Origin: Actinomycetes bacterium
GTDB taxonomy: Bacteria; Actinomycetota; Acidimicrobiia; Acidimicrobiales; RAAP-2
DNA length: 64,000 nucleotides
Reading direction: 5' to 3'
Assembly (NCBI GenBank): GCA_021793515.1
Contig: JAJYSP010000010.1
Coordinates: 17,754-81,753 of the forward strand
Shown here: positions 8,564 to 15,501 of the stretch, piece after piece
How the letters are laid out: each line of letters opens with the position of its first letter
Position numbering within the stretch: position 1 is the first letter of the stretch
Made by a program: the position numbers and the translations under genes
Notes under the pieces: generated by a model
Seen by the model: the letters and a program-made list of their open reading frames with translations, nothing else
Told to the model about the DNA's origin: nothing
Databases searched by the model: none

Positions 8564-9138
8564 TGGGACTGCGCGACACGCTCTTCGGGCGCACCAAACA
8601 GGTCGCACCGAAGCTCGACAACCTCTTCGCGCTGCCCACGGCGGCCCTCACCCTCGAGAGCGAGCTCGAGCTGGTCACCTCGGGCCAGGCGGGCCTCTGC
8701 TTCAAGGCCGGCAGCGGCGAGACCTCCACCGCCACCGATGAGGACATCAAGCAGCTGCTCAACTTCGATGAGACGGCGAGTGACGTCACGTTCACCACCG
8801 ACCGTTTCGGGTTCCGCTGGATCGTGATCCACGACACCGACATCTCCACCCTGGTCACCCGGATCCACGGCGCGGACACCTCCATGGTCGAGAACGGCCT
8901 CGGCGCCCGGCTGCTCTGCGCCGTGTTCGGTTTCGTGCCCAAGACACCGCCGGGCGACGGGCCCGTGCGACTCGTCTATCTCTTGAAGCAGGGTACCTTC
9001 TACCCCTTTGCGCCAACCGGCCCCGAACAACGCGACAACGAACTCGAACTCCGAGTCCGATCCTTTCTCGACAAGGACCTACCCATCGAGAAGGACCTGT
9101 CTCGCTGGATGGCCCTCTGGGAGGTCCCCGTCAACTAA
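8563..9138 (+). CDS. pspAB: PspA-associated protein PspAB
   Basis: A 191-residue soluble protein that matches the PspA-associated PspAB family, found with pspA and htpX in actinobacteria and some archaea. It starts GLRDTLFGRTKQVAPKLDNLF and has the core RFGFRWIVIHDTDISTLVTRIH. No catalytic motif is known; a regulatory or adaptor role is inferred from conserved linkage. The GTG start overlaps the htpX stop. The TAA stop (9136-9138) is made of a chromosomal TA plus the first base of the inserted IS630 element; without the insertion the codon would read TAG and the protein would be the same. Confidence 0.88.
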   Translation: MGLRDTLFGRTKQVAPKLDNLFALPTAALTLESELELVTSGQAGLCFKAGSGETSTATDEDIKQLLNFDETASDVTFTTDRFGFRWIVIHDTDISTLVTRIHGADTSMVENGLGARLLCAVFGFVPKTPPGDGPVRLVYLLKQGTFYPFAPTGPEQRDNELELRVRSFLDKDLPIEKDLSRWMALWEVPVN

Positions 9139-9164
9139 AGATGTTTCGGTAATACCCTGATATT
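9138..9164 (+). repeat. IS630 left terminal inverted repeat
   Basis: Twenty-seven bases that match the reverse complement of 10274-10300 at 22 positions. The best-conserved block is TTTCGGTAATAC. Confidence 0.85.
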
Positions 9165-9190
9165 GGTGGTAGGCATGGGAAACTGTTCTC

Positions 9191-10269
9191 ATGACATCTT
9201 CCACTCGCTCCAAAACCTCCGTGCCGACACCGACGAGCAAGCGCGTGCGACCCCGCCGGGACTTCGAGGCCATGACCCAACGTCGACTTCGCGCGGGCAC
9301 GATGTTTCAGAAGGGTTCGTCCCAAGCCGACGTCGCTCGCGAGTTGGGCGTGTCGCGTGAGACGGCCTCGCAGTGGCACGCCACGTGGCGCGAGCACGGC
9401 GTCGACGGTCTTCGGGGAGCCCAGCGCGCTGGGCGCCTGCCCCGGCTCAGCGACGAGCAGCTCGCCAAGGTTGAAAGAGCCCTCGCGAAGGGACCAACCG
9501 CGAACGGCTATCCCAGCGAACTCTGGACGCTCGCTCGAGTGGCGACGGTGATCGAGAAGGTGACCGGGGTGAGTTATTCGACGACCCAAACGTGGTCGAT
9601 CCTGCGCACCCGCCTGGGCTGGAGCCGTCAGCGACCCGCGCGCCGAGCCTTAGAGGCAGACCAGGACGCCATCGCCGCCTGGGCCAAAGACCGCTGGCCC
9701 GTGGTAAAAAAAACGCCCGACGGCGCCGGGCGTGGATCGTCTTCGAAGACGAGTCGGGCTTCTCGCTCCTCCCCTCGGTGAGGGCCACCTGGGCGCCGCG
9801 GGGACAGACCCCCGTGCTCACCCACCATTTCAATTGGAAGCGACTCTCGATGGCGAGTGCGCTGGCCTTCGCCCCCGATGGGTCCGATGCATCCCTCGTC
9901 TTCTCCATGCGAGCTGGCTCGTTCAACGACGAGGCACTGATCGAGTTCCTCGGTGAGCTGCACGATCTGATGAAGAGTGAGAAGGTGACGTTGATCTGGG
10001 ACGGACTCACCTCTCATCGCAGCAAGAAGATGAAGGCGTATCTGAAGACCCAACGACATTGGCTCGTCACCGAGCGACTCCCGCCCTACGGGCACGACCT
10101 CAACCCGGTTGAACAAGTCTGGGGCAACCTGAAGAACCGCGAACTGGCCAATCTCTGTCCTGACTCCGTCGAAGAGGCGGCCGTGTTCGCCGATGACGGG
10201 CTCCTGCGTATTGGCGAGGACACCCGCCTGTGCTTCTCATTCCTCAAGCACTGCGGTCTTTCGTTATGA
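9191..10269 (+). CDS. IS630 transposase, made by a -1 frameshift
   Basis: The first frame (9191-9781) encodes a helix-turn-helix winged part: SQADVARELGVSRETASQWH and a second helix-turn-helix near GVSYSTTQTWSILR. The second frame (to 10269) carries the DDE catalytic core: the first Asp in WIVFEDESG, the second in LIWDGLTSHRS and the Glu in NPVEQVWGNLK, spaced as in IS630. The frames join at an A8 run (9706-9713) followed at once by a hairpin. A -1 shift there gives a product of about 359 residues without loss of either domain. Each frame alone would lack half the enzyme, so recoding rather than decay is likely. Confidence 0.85.
9706..9732 (+). promoter_or_regulatory. Frameshift signal: A8 run plus hairpin
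   Basis: Eight A residues (9706-9713) are followed immediately by a six-base-pair GC stem, CGCCCG (9714-9719) with CGGGCG (9727-9732), and a seven-base loop. Ribosomal -1 slippage, or transcriptional slippage that adds one A, would join the two transposase frames. Confidence 0.65.
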
Positions 10270-10273
10270 CCAG

Positions 10274-10300
10274 AGTGTCAGTGTATTACCGAAAGGTCTT
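10274..10300 (-). repeat. IS630 right terminal inverted repeat
   Basis: The partner of the repeat at 9138-9164. It ends against the TA at 10301-10302. Confidence 0.85.
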
Positions 10301-10320
10301 TAGTTCGCGCGACCGTTGGG

Positions 10321-10674
10321 GTGCACGCCAAATACTGGAGGCATCAGTTGGCCACCACCGACAAATTCGGAGAGCAAGCACTTTCCGCATTCACAACGCC
10401 AAACACACTCGATTTCGACATTGCTGGTCGCGAGTTGCTGGCGGGTCACGTCGACTCCCTTTCAACGCTGGTGCCGGTCACGCCTCGGCGCAGACTCACC
10501 ACGATGGCGAATATTCCGTCGGCGTTGCCATGCCAAGGCGTACACCTAGAAGCGAAGTCTGCAACTTCGGCAAACGATTTGGCGAGATCCCTCGCGCAGC
10601 ACGGGTCCTTCGAACTCCTCGGTCCGGACTGCGGCCAAGGAGTCCGCTCGCTGGTTGGTCAGCGTCGTGAATAG
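10321..10674 (+). CDS. Unknown protein at the left edge of the conjugative module
   Basis: A 117-residue frame with a GTG start. It contains DKFGEQALSAF, a Pro/Arg segment and a C-terminal part ending LVGQRRE. I recognise no family. Its stop (TAG 10672-10674) overlaps the likely GTG start of the NlpC/P60 gene by eight bases, an arrangement typical of genuine coupled genes and the main support for it. Base composition is less GC-rich than in the surrounding core genes. Part of it could be non-coding spacer between pspAB and the element. Confidence 0.4.
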   Translation: MHAKYWRHQLATTDKFGEQALSAFTTPNTLDFDIAGRELLAGHVDSLSTLVPVTPRRRLTTMANIPSALPCQGVHLEAKSATSANDLARSLAQHGSFELLGPDCGQGVRSLVGQRRE

Positions 10675-11326
10675 GTTCGTTCTTCTCATTGGCGCACCGT
10701 TCGTTGCCTTCGCGTTGGCGCTGGGGGGACTGGTCGTTCTCGTCAGTTCGGTGGGTGGGACGACGCGAGCCGCCGCCTGCGTGGTATCGAAGTTTGCGAC
10801 ACTGGGCGGAGCGGGCTCCGTCACGACGACCACCCCTTCGCCGGTTGCCAACGCGGACTGCGGCGCTGCGGCGCTCGTGACCCTGCCCAGTTCACCGGTC
10901 GCAAATAACGGCCTACCCACGAATTACGTCATTCCCGCCGGTGCCACGACTGTTGAGACGGTGGTGATTACCTACGCCCTCGCACAACTCGGCAAGCCCT
11001 ACCGCTGGGGTGGCACGGGCCCCGCCGCGTATGACTGTTCGGGCCTCACCATGATGGCCTGGGCGCAGGTCGGCGTGCGTTTGCTCCACTACACGGGGGA
11101 CCAGATCCACGAAGGAATCGCCGTCTCCTCCTTCGACGACGTCTCACCGGGCGACCTCATTCTCGTACCCGGCAGTGACGGCACCCTGGCGAACCCCGGT
11201 CACGTGGGGCTCTACCTCGGCGACGGTCTCGTGGAGTCGGCAGTCGACGTCCAGTACGGGATCATCGTCCAGCCCTACGCGACCTTTGTGAGCGGCGGGC
11301 TGTCGGGGATTCGCCATGTCGGTTAG
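10667..11326 (+). CDS. NlpC/P60 cell-wall hydrolase of the conjugation module (VirB1-like role)
   Basis: A 219-residue protein with an N-terminal membrane anchor or signal (residues 4-27), a Thr/Pro/Ala linker and a C-terminal NlpC/P60 domain. The catalytic Cys is in YDCSGL (C124) and the His in NPGHVGLYLGDG (H179); QLGKPYRWGG precedes the Cys as usual. It should cleave peptidoglycan peptides and open the wall for the secretion channel, the role VirB1 plays elsewhere. GTG 10667 is preferred over a TTG at 10655. It opens the type IV secretion gene run. Confidence 0.85.
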   Translation: MNRFVLLIGAPFVAFALALGGLVVLVSSVGGTTRAAACVVSKFATLGGAGSVTTTTPSPVANADCGAAALVTLPSSPVANNGLPTNYVIPAGATTVETVVITYALAQLGKPYRWGGTGPAAYDCSGLTMMAWAQVGVRLLHYTGDQIHEGIAVSSFDDVSPGDLILVPGSDGTLANPGHVGLYLGDGLVESAVDVQYGIIVQPYATFVSGGLSGIRHVG

Positions 11327-11374
11327 GCGAGATCAAGCGAGCAACCAAGACCAATCAACGACCCAAGGAGAGAC

Positions 11375-11686
11375 ATGATCACCCAATTCATTACGGCCAA
11401 GTTGTTAGAGGCCGACGTCAGCATTTCACCCAACTCAACCGCCATCCCGGGCATCAAGACCCTTTCCACACTCATGGGCACGGTCATGACCTTCGGTCTC
11501 GTGCTCACCTTCGGCGGGTTCGTGGGCTCGGCCATCGCCATGGCGATTGGCCACCACAGTGGCAATCCGCAGTTCTCCAGTCGGGGCAAGTCGGGCCTGC
11601 TCTGGAGCCTCGTCGCGGCTCTCCTCATCGGTGGCGCCAACCTCTTGGTCAATACGTTCTTTCACCTCGGCTCGCACCTCAGTTGA
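11375..11686 (+). CDS. Small two-helix membrane protein, VirB2/pilin-like
   Basis: A 103-residue protein with two hydrophobic segments (about residues 30-52 and 72-94) separated by a short polar loop (GHHSGNPQFSSRGKSG). This layout and its place between the wall hydrolase and the TrbL-like gene match VirB2-type subunits or DUF6112-type proteins of actinobacterial conjugative elements. There is no cleavable signal peptide of the usual kind. AAGGAGAG precedes the ATG by four bases. Its stop overlaps the next start (TGATG). Confidence 0.65.
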   Translation: MITQFITAKLLEADVSISPNSTAIPGIKTLSTLMGTVMTFGLVLTFGGFVGSAIAMAIGHHSGNPQFSSRGKSGLLWSLVAALLIGGANLLVNTFFHLGSHLS

Positions 11687-12540
11687 TGGTCGGCGTTCGC
11701 GCAACGAAACGAGCGAGAGCGCTCGGTGCGACGCTGGTGGCGCTCTTTGACGTCGCGCTGGTGGTGATCGTCGTGACCACGTTCCTCGGAACGAGCGCGT
11801 CACCGAGCGTGACGCCACCCGGCGCCAGATCCCGGTCGGCGCGTGTGGCTCCGATGACGGGAAAGACGTTTACGAAGCGAACGCCCCACGTCTCCGGTCC
11901 CGCGTACCACCCACTGCGGGTCACGCCACCCGAGACCGCCGTCGAGCGCACGGTCAATGAGGCGCTGGCCCGCAACACCGAGCAACCTGGCGTCACGGCG
12001 CTCCTCGCCGCGACGCTACCCACGCCGGCGACGAGCGCGACCTTTCCCGGGATTGACGCGGCGGACTCCGAGACGGCTTCGCTCTACGCCGTCGCCTTCA
12101 CGCAAGAACTACTGGACCTCAACTTTGCATCGTCCAGCAGGGGCGAACTCGTGGCGTGGGCGAACTACAACAACGCGCCCTTCTCCCTGGGTGACCTACC
12201 CGAGGCGCTCTCGACGAAGGTGCTCGTGATCTCACTCGGTGAACGCCCCTCACCGCTGCCGACGTCCAGCCAGTGGGTGGCATTCGCGAGGGCGCGGACC
12301 CGGTGGCGTGTGAGCGGGCTCGTCGTGTCGGTCAACCCCGCCTGGACCCAGGCCCTCAGCGCGGGCTGGGTGCCGGTCGACCCGCTGATGGCGATCTACG
12401 ACGTCTCGGGGACGCTCACGGTCATGACCCCGGGCCGCGCGCCGGTCCTTGAGTCCATCGCCTTCGCGCTCACGCTGGGTGGGGCGTCCCTTCACCCCGG
12501 CTACGGCGCCGTGGCGCTCGACTACTGGACGGTGAACTAG
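11686..12540 (+). CDS. Membrane-anchored conjugation-module protein of unknown family
   Basis: A 284-residue protein with one N-terminal membrane helix (about residues 14-36, ALFDVALVVIVVTTFLG). The rest is predicted outside the cell and is rich in Thr, Pro and Ala, with no cysteine cluster. A single anchor plus an extracytoplasmic domain, in this position, recalls VirB8/TcpC-like channel parts, but I see no sequence motif that proves it. Start ATG 11686 overlaps the previous stop; the stop abuts the next ATG. Confidence 0.6.
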   Translation: MVGVRATKRARALGATLVALFDVALVVIVVTTFLGTSASPSVTPPGARSRSARVAPMTGKTFTKRTPHVSGPAYHPLRVTPPETAVERTVNEALARNTEQPGVTALLAATLPTPATSATFPGIDAADSETASLYAVAFTQELLDLNFASSSRGELVAWANYNNAPFSLGDLPEALSTKVLVISLGERPSPLPTSSQWVAFARARTRWRVSGLVVSVNPAWTQALSAGWVPVDPLMAIYDVSGTLTVMTPGRAPVLESIAFALTLGGASLHPGYGAVALDYWTVN

Positions 12541-14046
12541 ATGTCGTGTTCCGGCCTCCAGGTCATGGACCCGGTCTGCGCGGTCGTCGGGTCGATTGGC
12601 AAACTGGGCTCGTCGGTCACTAACTCGGTGTTCGCGAGTATGGCGACAGCCTTTGGTAATACCGCGGACTCCGCGATCAATTGGCTGTGGTCCCAGATGT
12701 CCTCGGCGACGGCGATCTCGCTGGGCGGGCCCACCTTCGAGCTCGACCTCGGGATCGTGAGTGCGATCGCGGCGGTCGTCTGCGTCGGTCTCTTCGTTGG
12801 TCAACTCGCAATCTCGGCGTTGCGCCACGACGGGTCCGGGATCGGACGGGCGCTTCGCGGACTGGTGATTGCCACGGTGGGCGTCGCGATCACGCTCGCG
12901 AGTCTTGACGTGTTGCTCGCGGCGGTCGATCAACTCTGTGCGGGCGTCGTGCGCGTGGCGACCGGCGACTCGATCGCGACACTCGGGTCCAAGATCATCG
13001 ATCCCGCACTGTTCACCGGACTGGTGGCCGGTCCCGCGGCGATTCTCATCTTGTCGTTGCTCGCGATTCTCGCGGTGGCGGTCGTCTGGTTCGCCCTGGT
13101 GATTCGAAAGATGCTCATCATCATCACCGCGATTTTCGCGCCGCTCGCCTTCGTCGGGGGCGTCGCGGACCTGTCGCGGGGTTGGGTGCGTAAGTGGCTC
13201 GAAGCCATGGCGGCCCTGGTGTTCGCCAAGCTCATTCTCATCATCATCTTCGTCATCGGGCTCGGGGTGTTGGGGGGCATGGGAACGAGCTCGAGCGCGG
13301 GCGGGATGTCCGGGATAACGAGTGACATCACGGGGCTACTCATCCTGCTGGTCGCGGGACTGTCGCCGTGGATGGCGCTCAAACTCGTGCACTTCACCGG
13401 TGAGCACATGGCGAACCTCGCCGGCTCGGCCGCCCACGCCACCTCGGGCGCCGCCACGGTCATTGGCGCTCCCCAGAAAGTCGCGTCGATGAAGTGGGCG
13501 GCCCAGAGCCTCGGTGGTGCCCCGCACCGCATCGCCGCCCCGATGGGCGTGGGCGCGCCACTCGGTGCGACGTCAGAAGCATCGACCGGACCGAGTGGCG
13601 CCACGGGCGCTGGGCCGGGTGCCACCGATGCGCCTGGCGCCGGCGCCGGCATCGTCTCGGGAGCGGCGCTCGTGGCGGGTGCGGCGACGCGCGCTGGACG
13701 GAGGGCCGGCGAGCCCGTCACGCGGTCCGTCGATCATCGTTCAGATGTCGCGAGTCCCGTCGTGGACGGAGCAATGTCGCCACCGTCAACGTCACCCGAA
13801 GCGAGCGGTGAGCGCCGCGCGCCACGCGCTGAGCCAGTACCGACAACGGGAGATTCAGTGTCATCACCCGCGGCACCGAGTCACGTCGCAGCGCCGACCC
13901 GGAGCCACCCGAGCCCGTCGAGTGAGGTCGCGCCGCCACCGCGCACATCGACGATCGAGCCAGCACCCACCAAACCATCGCTCGCCTCGTCGGTGCCGCC
14001 GCGTCGATTCACCAGTCCAGAGCCACGACCGAAGGAGATCTCGTGA
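12541..14046 (+). CDS. VirB6/TrbL-like conjugal transfer membrane protein
   Basis: A 501-residue polytopic protein. At least six hydrophobic segments lie between residues about 70 and 290, including the long VirB6/TrbL-type region IRKMLIIITAIFAPLAFVGG and a later LILLVAGLSPWMALKL. The last 200 residues are soluble low-complexity sequence rich in Ala, Gly, Pro, Ser and Thr, with many charged spots. It should form the inner-membrane pore. The ATG directly follows the previous stop. GAAGGAG near the end is the ribosome site of the following gene, which overlaps by four bases. Confidence 0.8.
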   Translation: MSCSGLQVMDPVCAVVGSIGKLGSSVTNSVFASMATAFGNTADSAINWLWSQMSSATAISLGGPTFELDLGIVSAIAAVVCVGLFVGQLAISALRHDGSGIGRALRGLVIATVGVAITLASLDVLLAAVDQLCAGVVRVATGDSIATLGSKIIDPALFTGLVAGPAAILILSLLAILAVAVVWFALVIRKMLIIITAIFAPLAFVGGVADLSRGWVRKWLEAMAALVFAKLILIIIFVIGLGVLGGMGTSSSAGGMSGITSDITGLLILLVAGLSPWMALKLVHFTGEHMANLAGSAAHATSGAATVIGAPQKVASMKWAAQSLGGAPHRIAAPMGVGAPLGATSEASTGPSGATGAGPGATDAPGAGAGIVSGAALVAGAATRAGRRAGEPVTRSVDHRSDVASPVVDGAMSPPSTSPEASGERRAPRAEPVPTTGDSVSSPAAPSHVAAPTRSHPSPSSEVAPPPRTSTIEPAPTKPSLASSVPPRRFTSPEPRPKEIS

Positions 14047-15488
14047 CCGCCACCAACGTCGGCCCACCGACGGTTCGATTTGCCCGGCGCTCGACGCGCG
14101 GCTTTCTGTTGGGGTTCTCGGGACTGCGCGCGAGCGCGATCGGTGCCGCCGCGGTGGTCCTCCTGATCGGACTTCTCGGCGCCGGGGGAGTGGGACTGCT
14201 GGTGACGGCGCCGATGTGGGCCGCGCTACTCGGATCAGCGTTCGTCCCGGTGAAGGGCCAAGCACTCGTCGAGTGGCTACCGACGGTCCTGCACTGGTCG
14301 CTGCGCCTGTCCACGGACCAGACCACCTATCGCGTGCGCGTGTCGCCGCCGCGACCCGCGGGCACGATGGCCCTGCCGGGTGACGCGGCACCACTGCGCT
14401 TCTATAACGACCCCGACAGTGGCGCGTGTCTGGTGCACGACCCGCACCGCCAGACGCTCTCGGCGACCCTCGCGGTATCCCACCCCGCCTACGTGTTGTT
14501 AGCCCCCGCTTCCCAGCGCGACCGGGTGGCGACGTGGGGGCGCGTTATCGCCTCACTCGCCCAGACCGGCACCTGTGCGCTGATTCAGGTGCTCGAGTCC
14601 ACCGTGCCCGACCCCGGCACGAAGGTCGCCCAGTGGTACGAGGAGCACGGCACGGGCGAACACGACTGGCCCAACGAGGAGTATCAAGAGCTGCTTGCCC
14701 AAACGTCGCTGGGATCTTCGACGCACCGAACGACGATCACCATCGCACTCGACATGAAAAAGGCCGCGGCGGCGATTCGCAGCGCCGGACGGGGCGTGAA
14801 GGGAGCGGCGTCGGTGCTGCGCGTTGACATGAGCGTCTTGGAACACGGGCTGCGCGACGCTGACCTGCGACTCGAGGGCTGGTTGAGCGAGGCCCAACTC
14901 GCATCCACGATCCGCCAGGCGTATGACCCCGCGTCCGACTTCGCACAGAATGGTCCGGGCGCGACGCTTCGCTCCGCGGGCCCGGTGGCGCTCTCGGAAC
15001 ACTGGTCGTACCTGCGCCACGACTCGGGCTACTCGTGCGTGCTCTGGATAAGTGACTGGCCCCGGGTGGAGGTGGCCCCGCACTTCTTGCACGCGCTCAT
15101 CTTCGCGCCCGATATCCGCAAGTCCCTCTCGCTGCTGAGCCGACCCTTGGGCACAAGCGAAGCATTACGGGCACTGCGCAAGGAAAAGACCGAGGCGATC
15201 ACCGACGCGCAGCACAAGGCCAAGGTCGGCCAGGTCCAAGACCTCGCCGACGTTCAGGAGTACAGCGACCTCTTGGCGCGAGAACAGGCGCTGCTGAACG
15301 GTCACGCCGACGTGGAGTTCGCGGGCTTCATCACCGTGACCGCCGACAGCGAAGAGGGACTCACCACGGCGGTCGCGCTGATTGAACGATCGGCCGGCCA
15401 GTCGGGGTGCGACACCCGCATCCTCTACGGGCGCCAGTCCCAGGGCTTCGTTGTCGCCGCACTGCCGCTCGCCCGCGGCGTCTTCTAG
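14043..15488 (+). CDS. SCO6880-family type IV secretion protein (VirB3/VirB4 N-terminal equivalent)
   Basis: A 481-residue protein with two N-terminal membrane helices (about residues 33-70), in the style of PrgI/VirB3, followed by a large cytoplasmic domain without a Walker motif. Features such as TRGFLLGFSG, the VLWISDWPRVEV segment and a helical charged stretch (ALRKEKTEAITDAQHKA) match the SCO6880 family of actinobacterial conjugative elements. It probably supplies the N-terminal domain of VirB4, with the ATPase on the next gene. GGAGATCTC precedes the GTG. Confidence 0.8.
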   Translation: MTATNVGPPTVRFARRSTRGFLLGFSGLRASAIGAAAVVLLIGLLGAGGVGLLVTAPMWAALLGSAFVPVKGQALVEWLPTVLHWSLRLSTDQTTYRVRVSPPRPAGTMALPGDAAPLRFYNDPDSGACLVHDPHRQTLSATLAVSHPAYVLLAPASQRDRVATWGRVIASLAQTGTCALIQVLESTVPDPGTKVAQWYEEHGTGEHDWPNEEYQELLAQTSLGSSTHRTTITIALDMKKAAAAIRSAGRGVKGAASVLRVDMSVLEHGLRDADLRLEGWLSEAQLASTIRQAYDPASDFAQNGPGATLRSAGPVALSEHWSYLRHDSGYSCVLWISDWPRVEVAPHFLHALIFAPDIRKSLSLLSRPLGTSEALRALRKEKTEAITDAQHKAKVGQVQDLADVQEYSDLLAREQALLNGHADVEFAGFITVTADSEEGLTTAVALIERSAGQSGCDTRILYGRQSQGFVVAALPLARGVF

Positions 15489-15501
15489 GAAGGTGGTCTT
15501 C

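Larger units (their letters stand above)
9138..10300 (+). mobile_element. IS630-family insertion sequence
   Basis: A complete element of 1163 bases with imperfect terminal inverted repeats of 27 bases (22 matching), left 9138-9164 and right 10274-10300. Both begin AAGA and share TTTCGGTAATAC. It is flanked by a TA dinucleotide on each side (9136-9137, 10301-10302), the target duplication of IS630/Tc1-mariner elements. It carries one transposase in two overlapping frames. Intact ends and an intact DDE core suggest it could be active. It sits at the junction of pspAB and the conjugative module. Confidence 0.9.

Noticed and set aside
9191..10269. IS630 transposase as a pseudogene
   Set aside because: The frame change sits on an A8 run with a hairpin, and both domains are complete; programmed recoding explains it better than decay.
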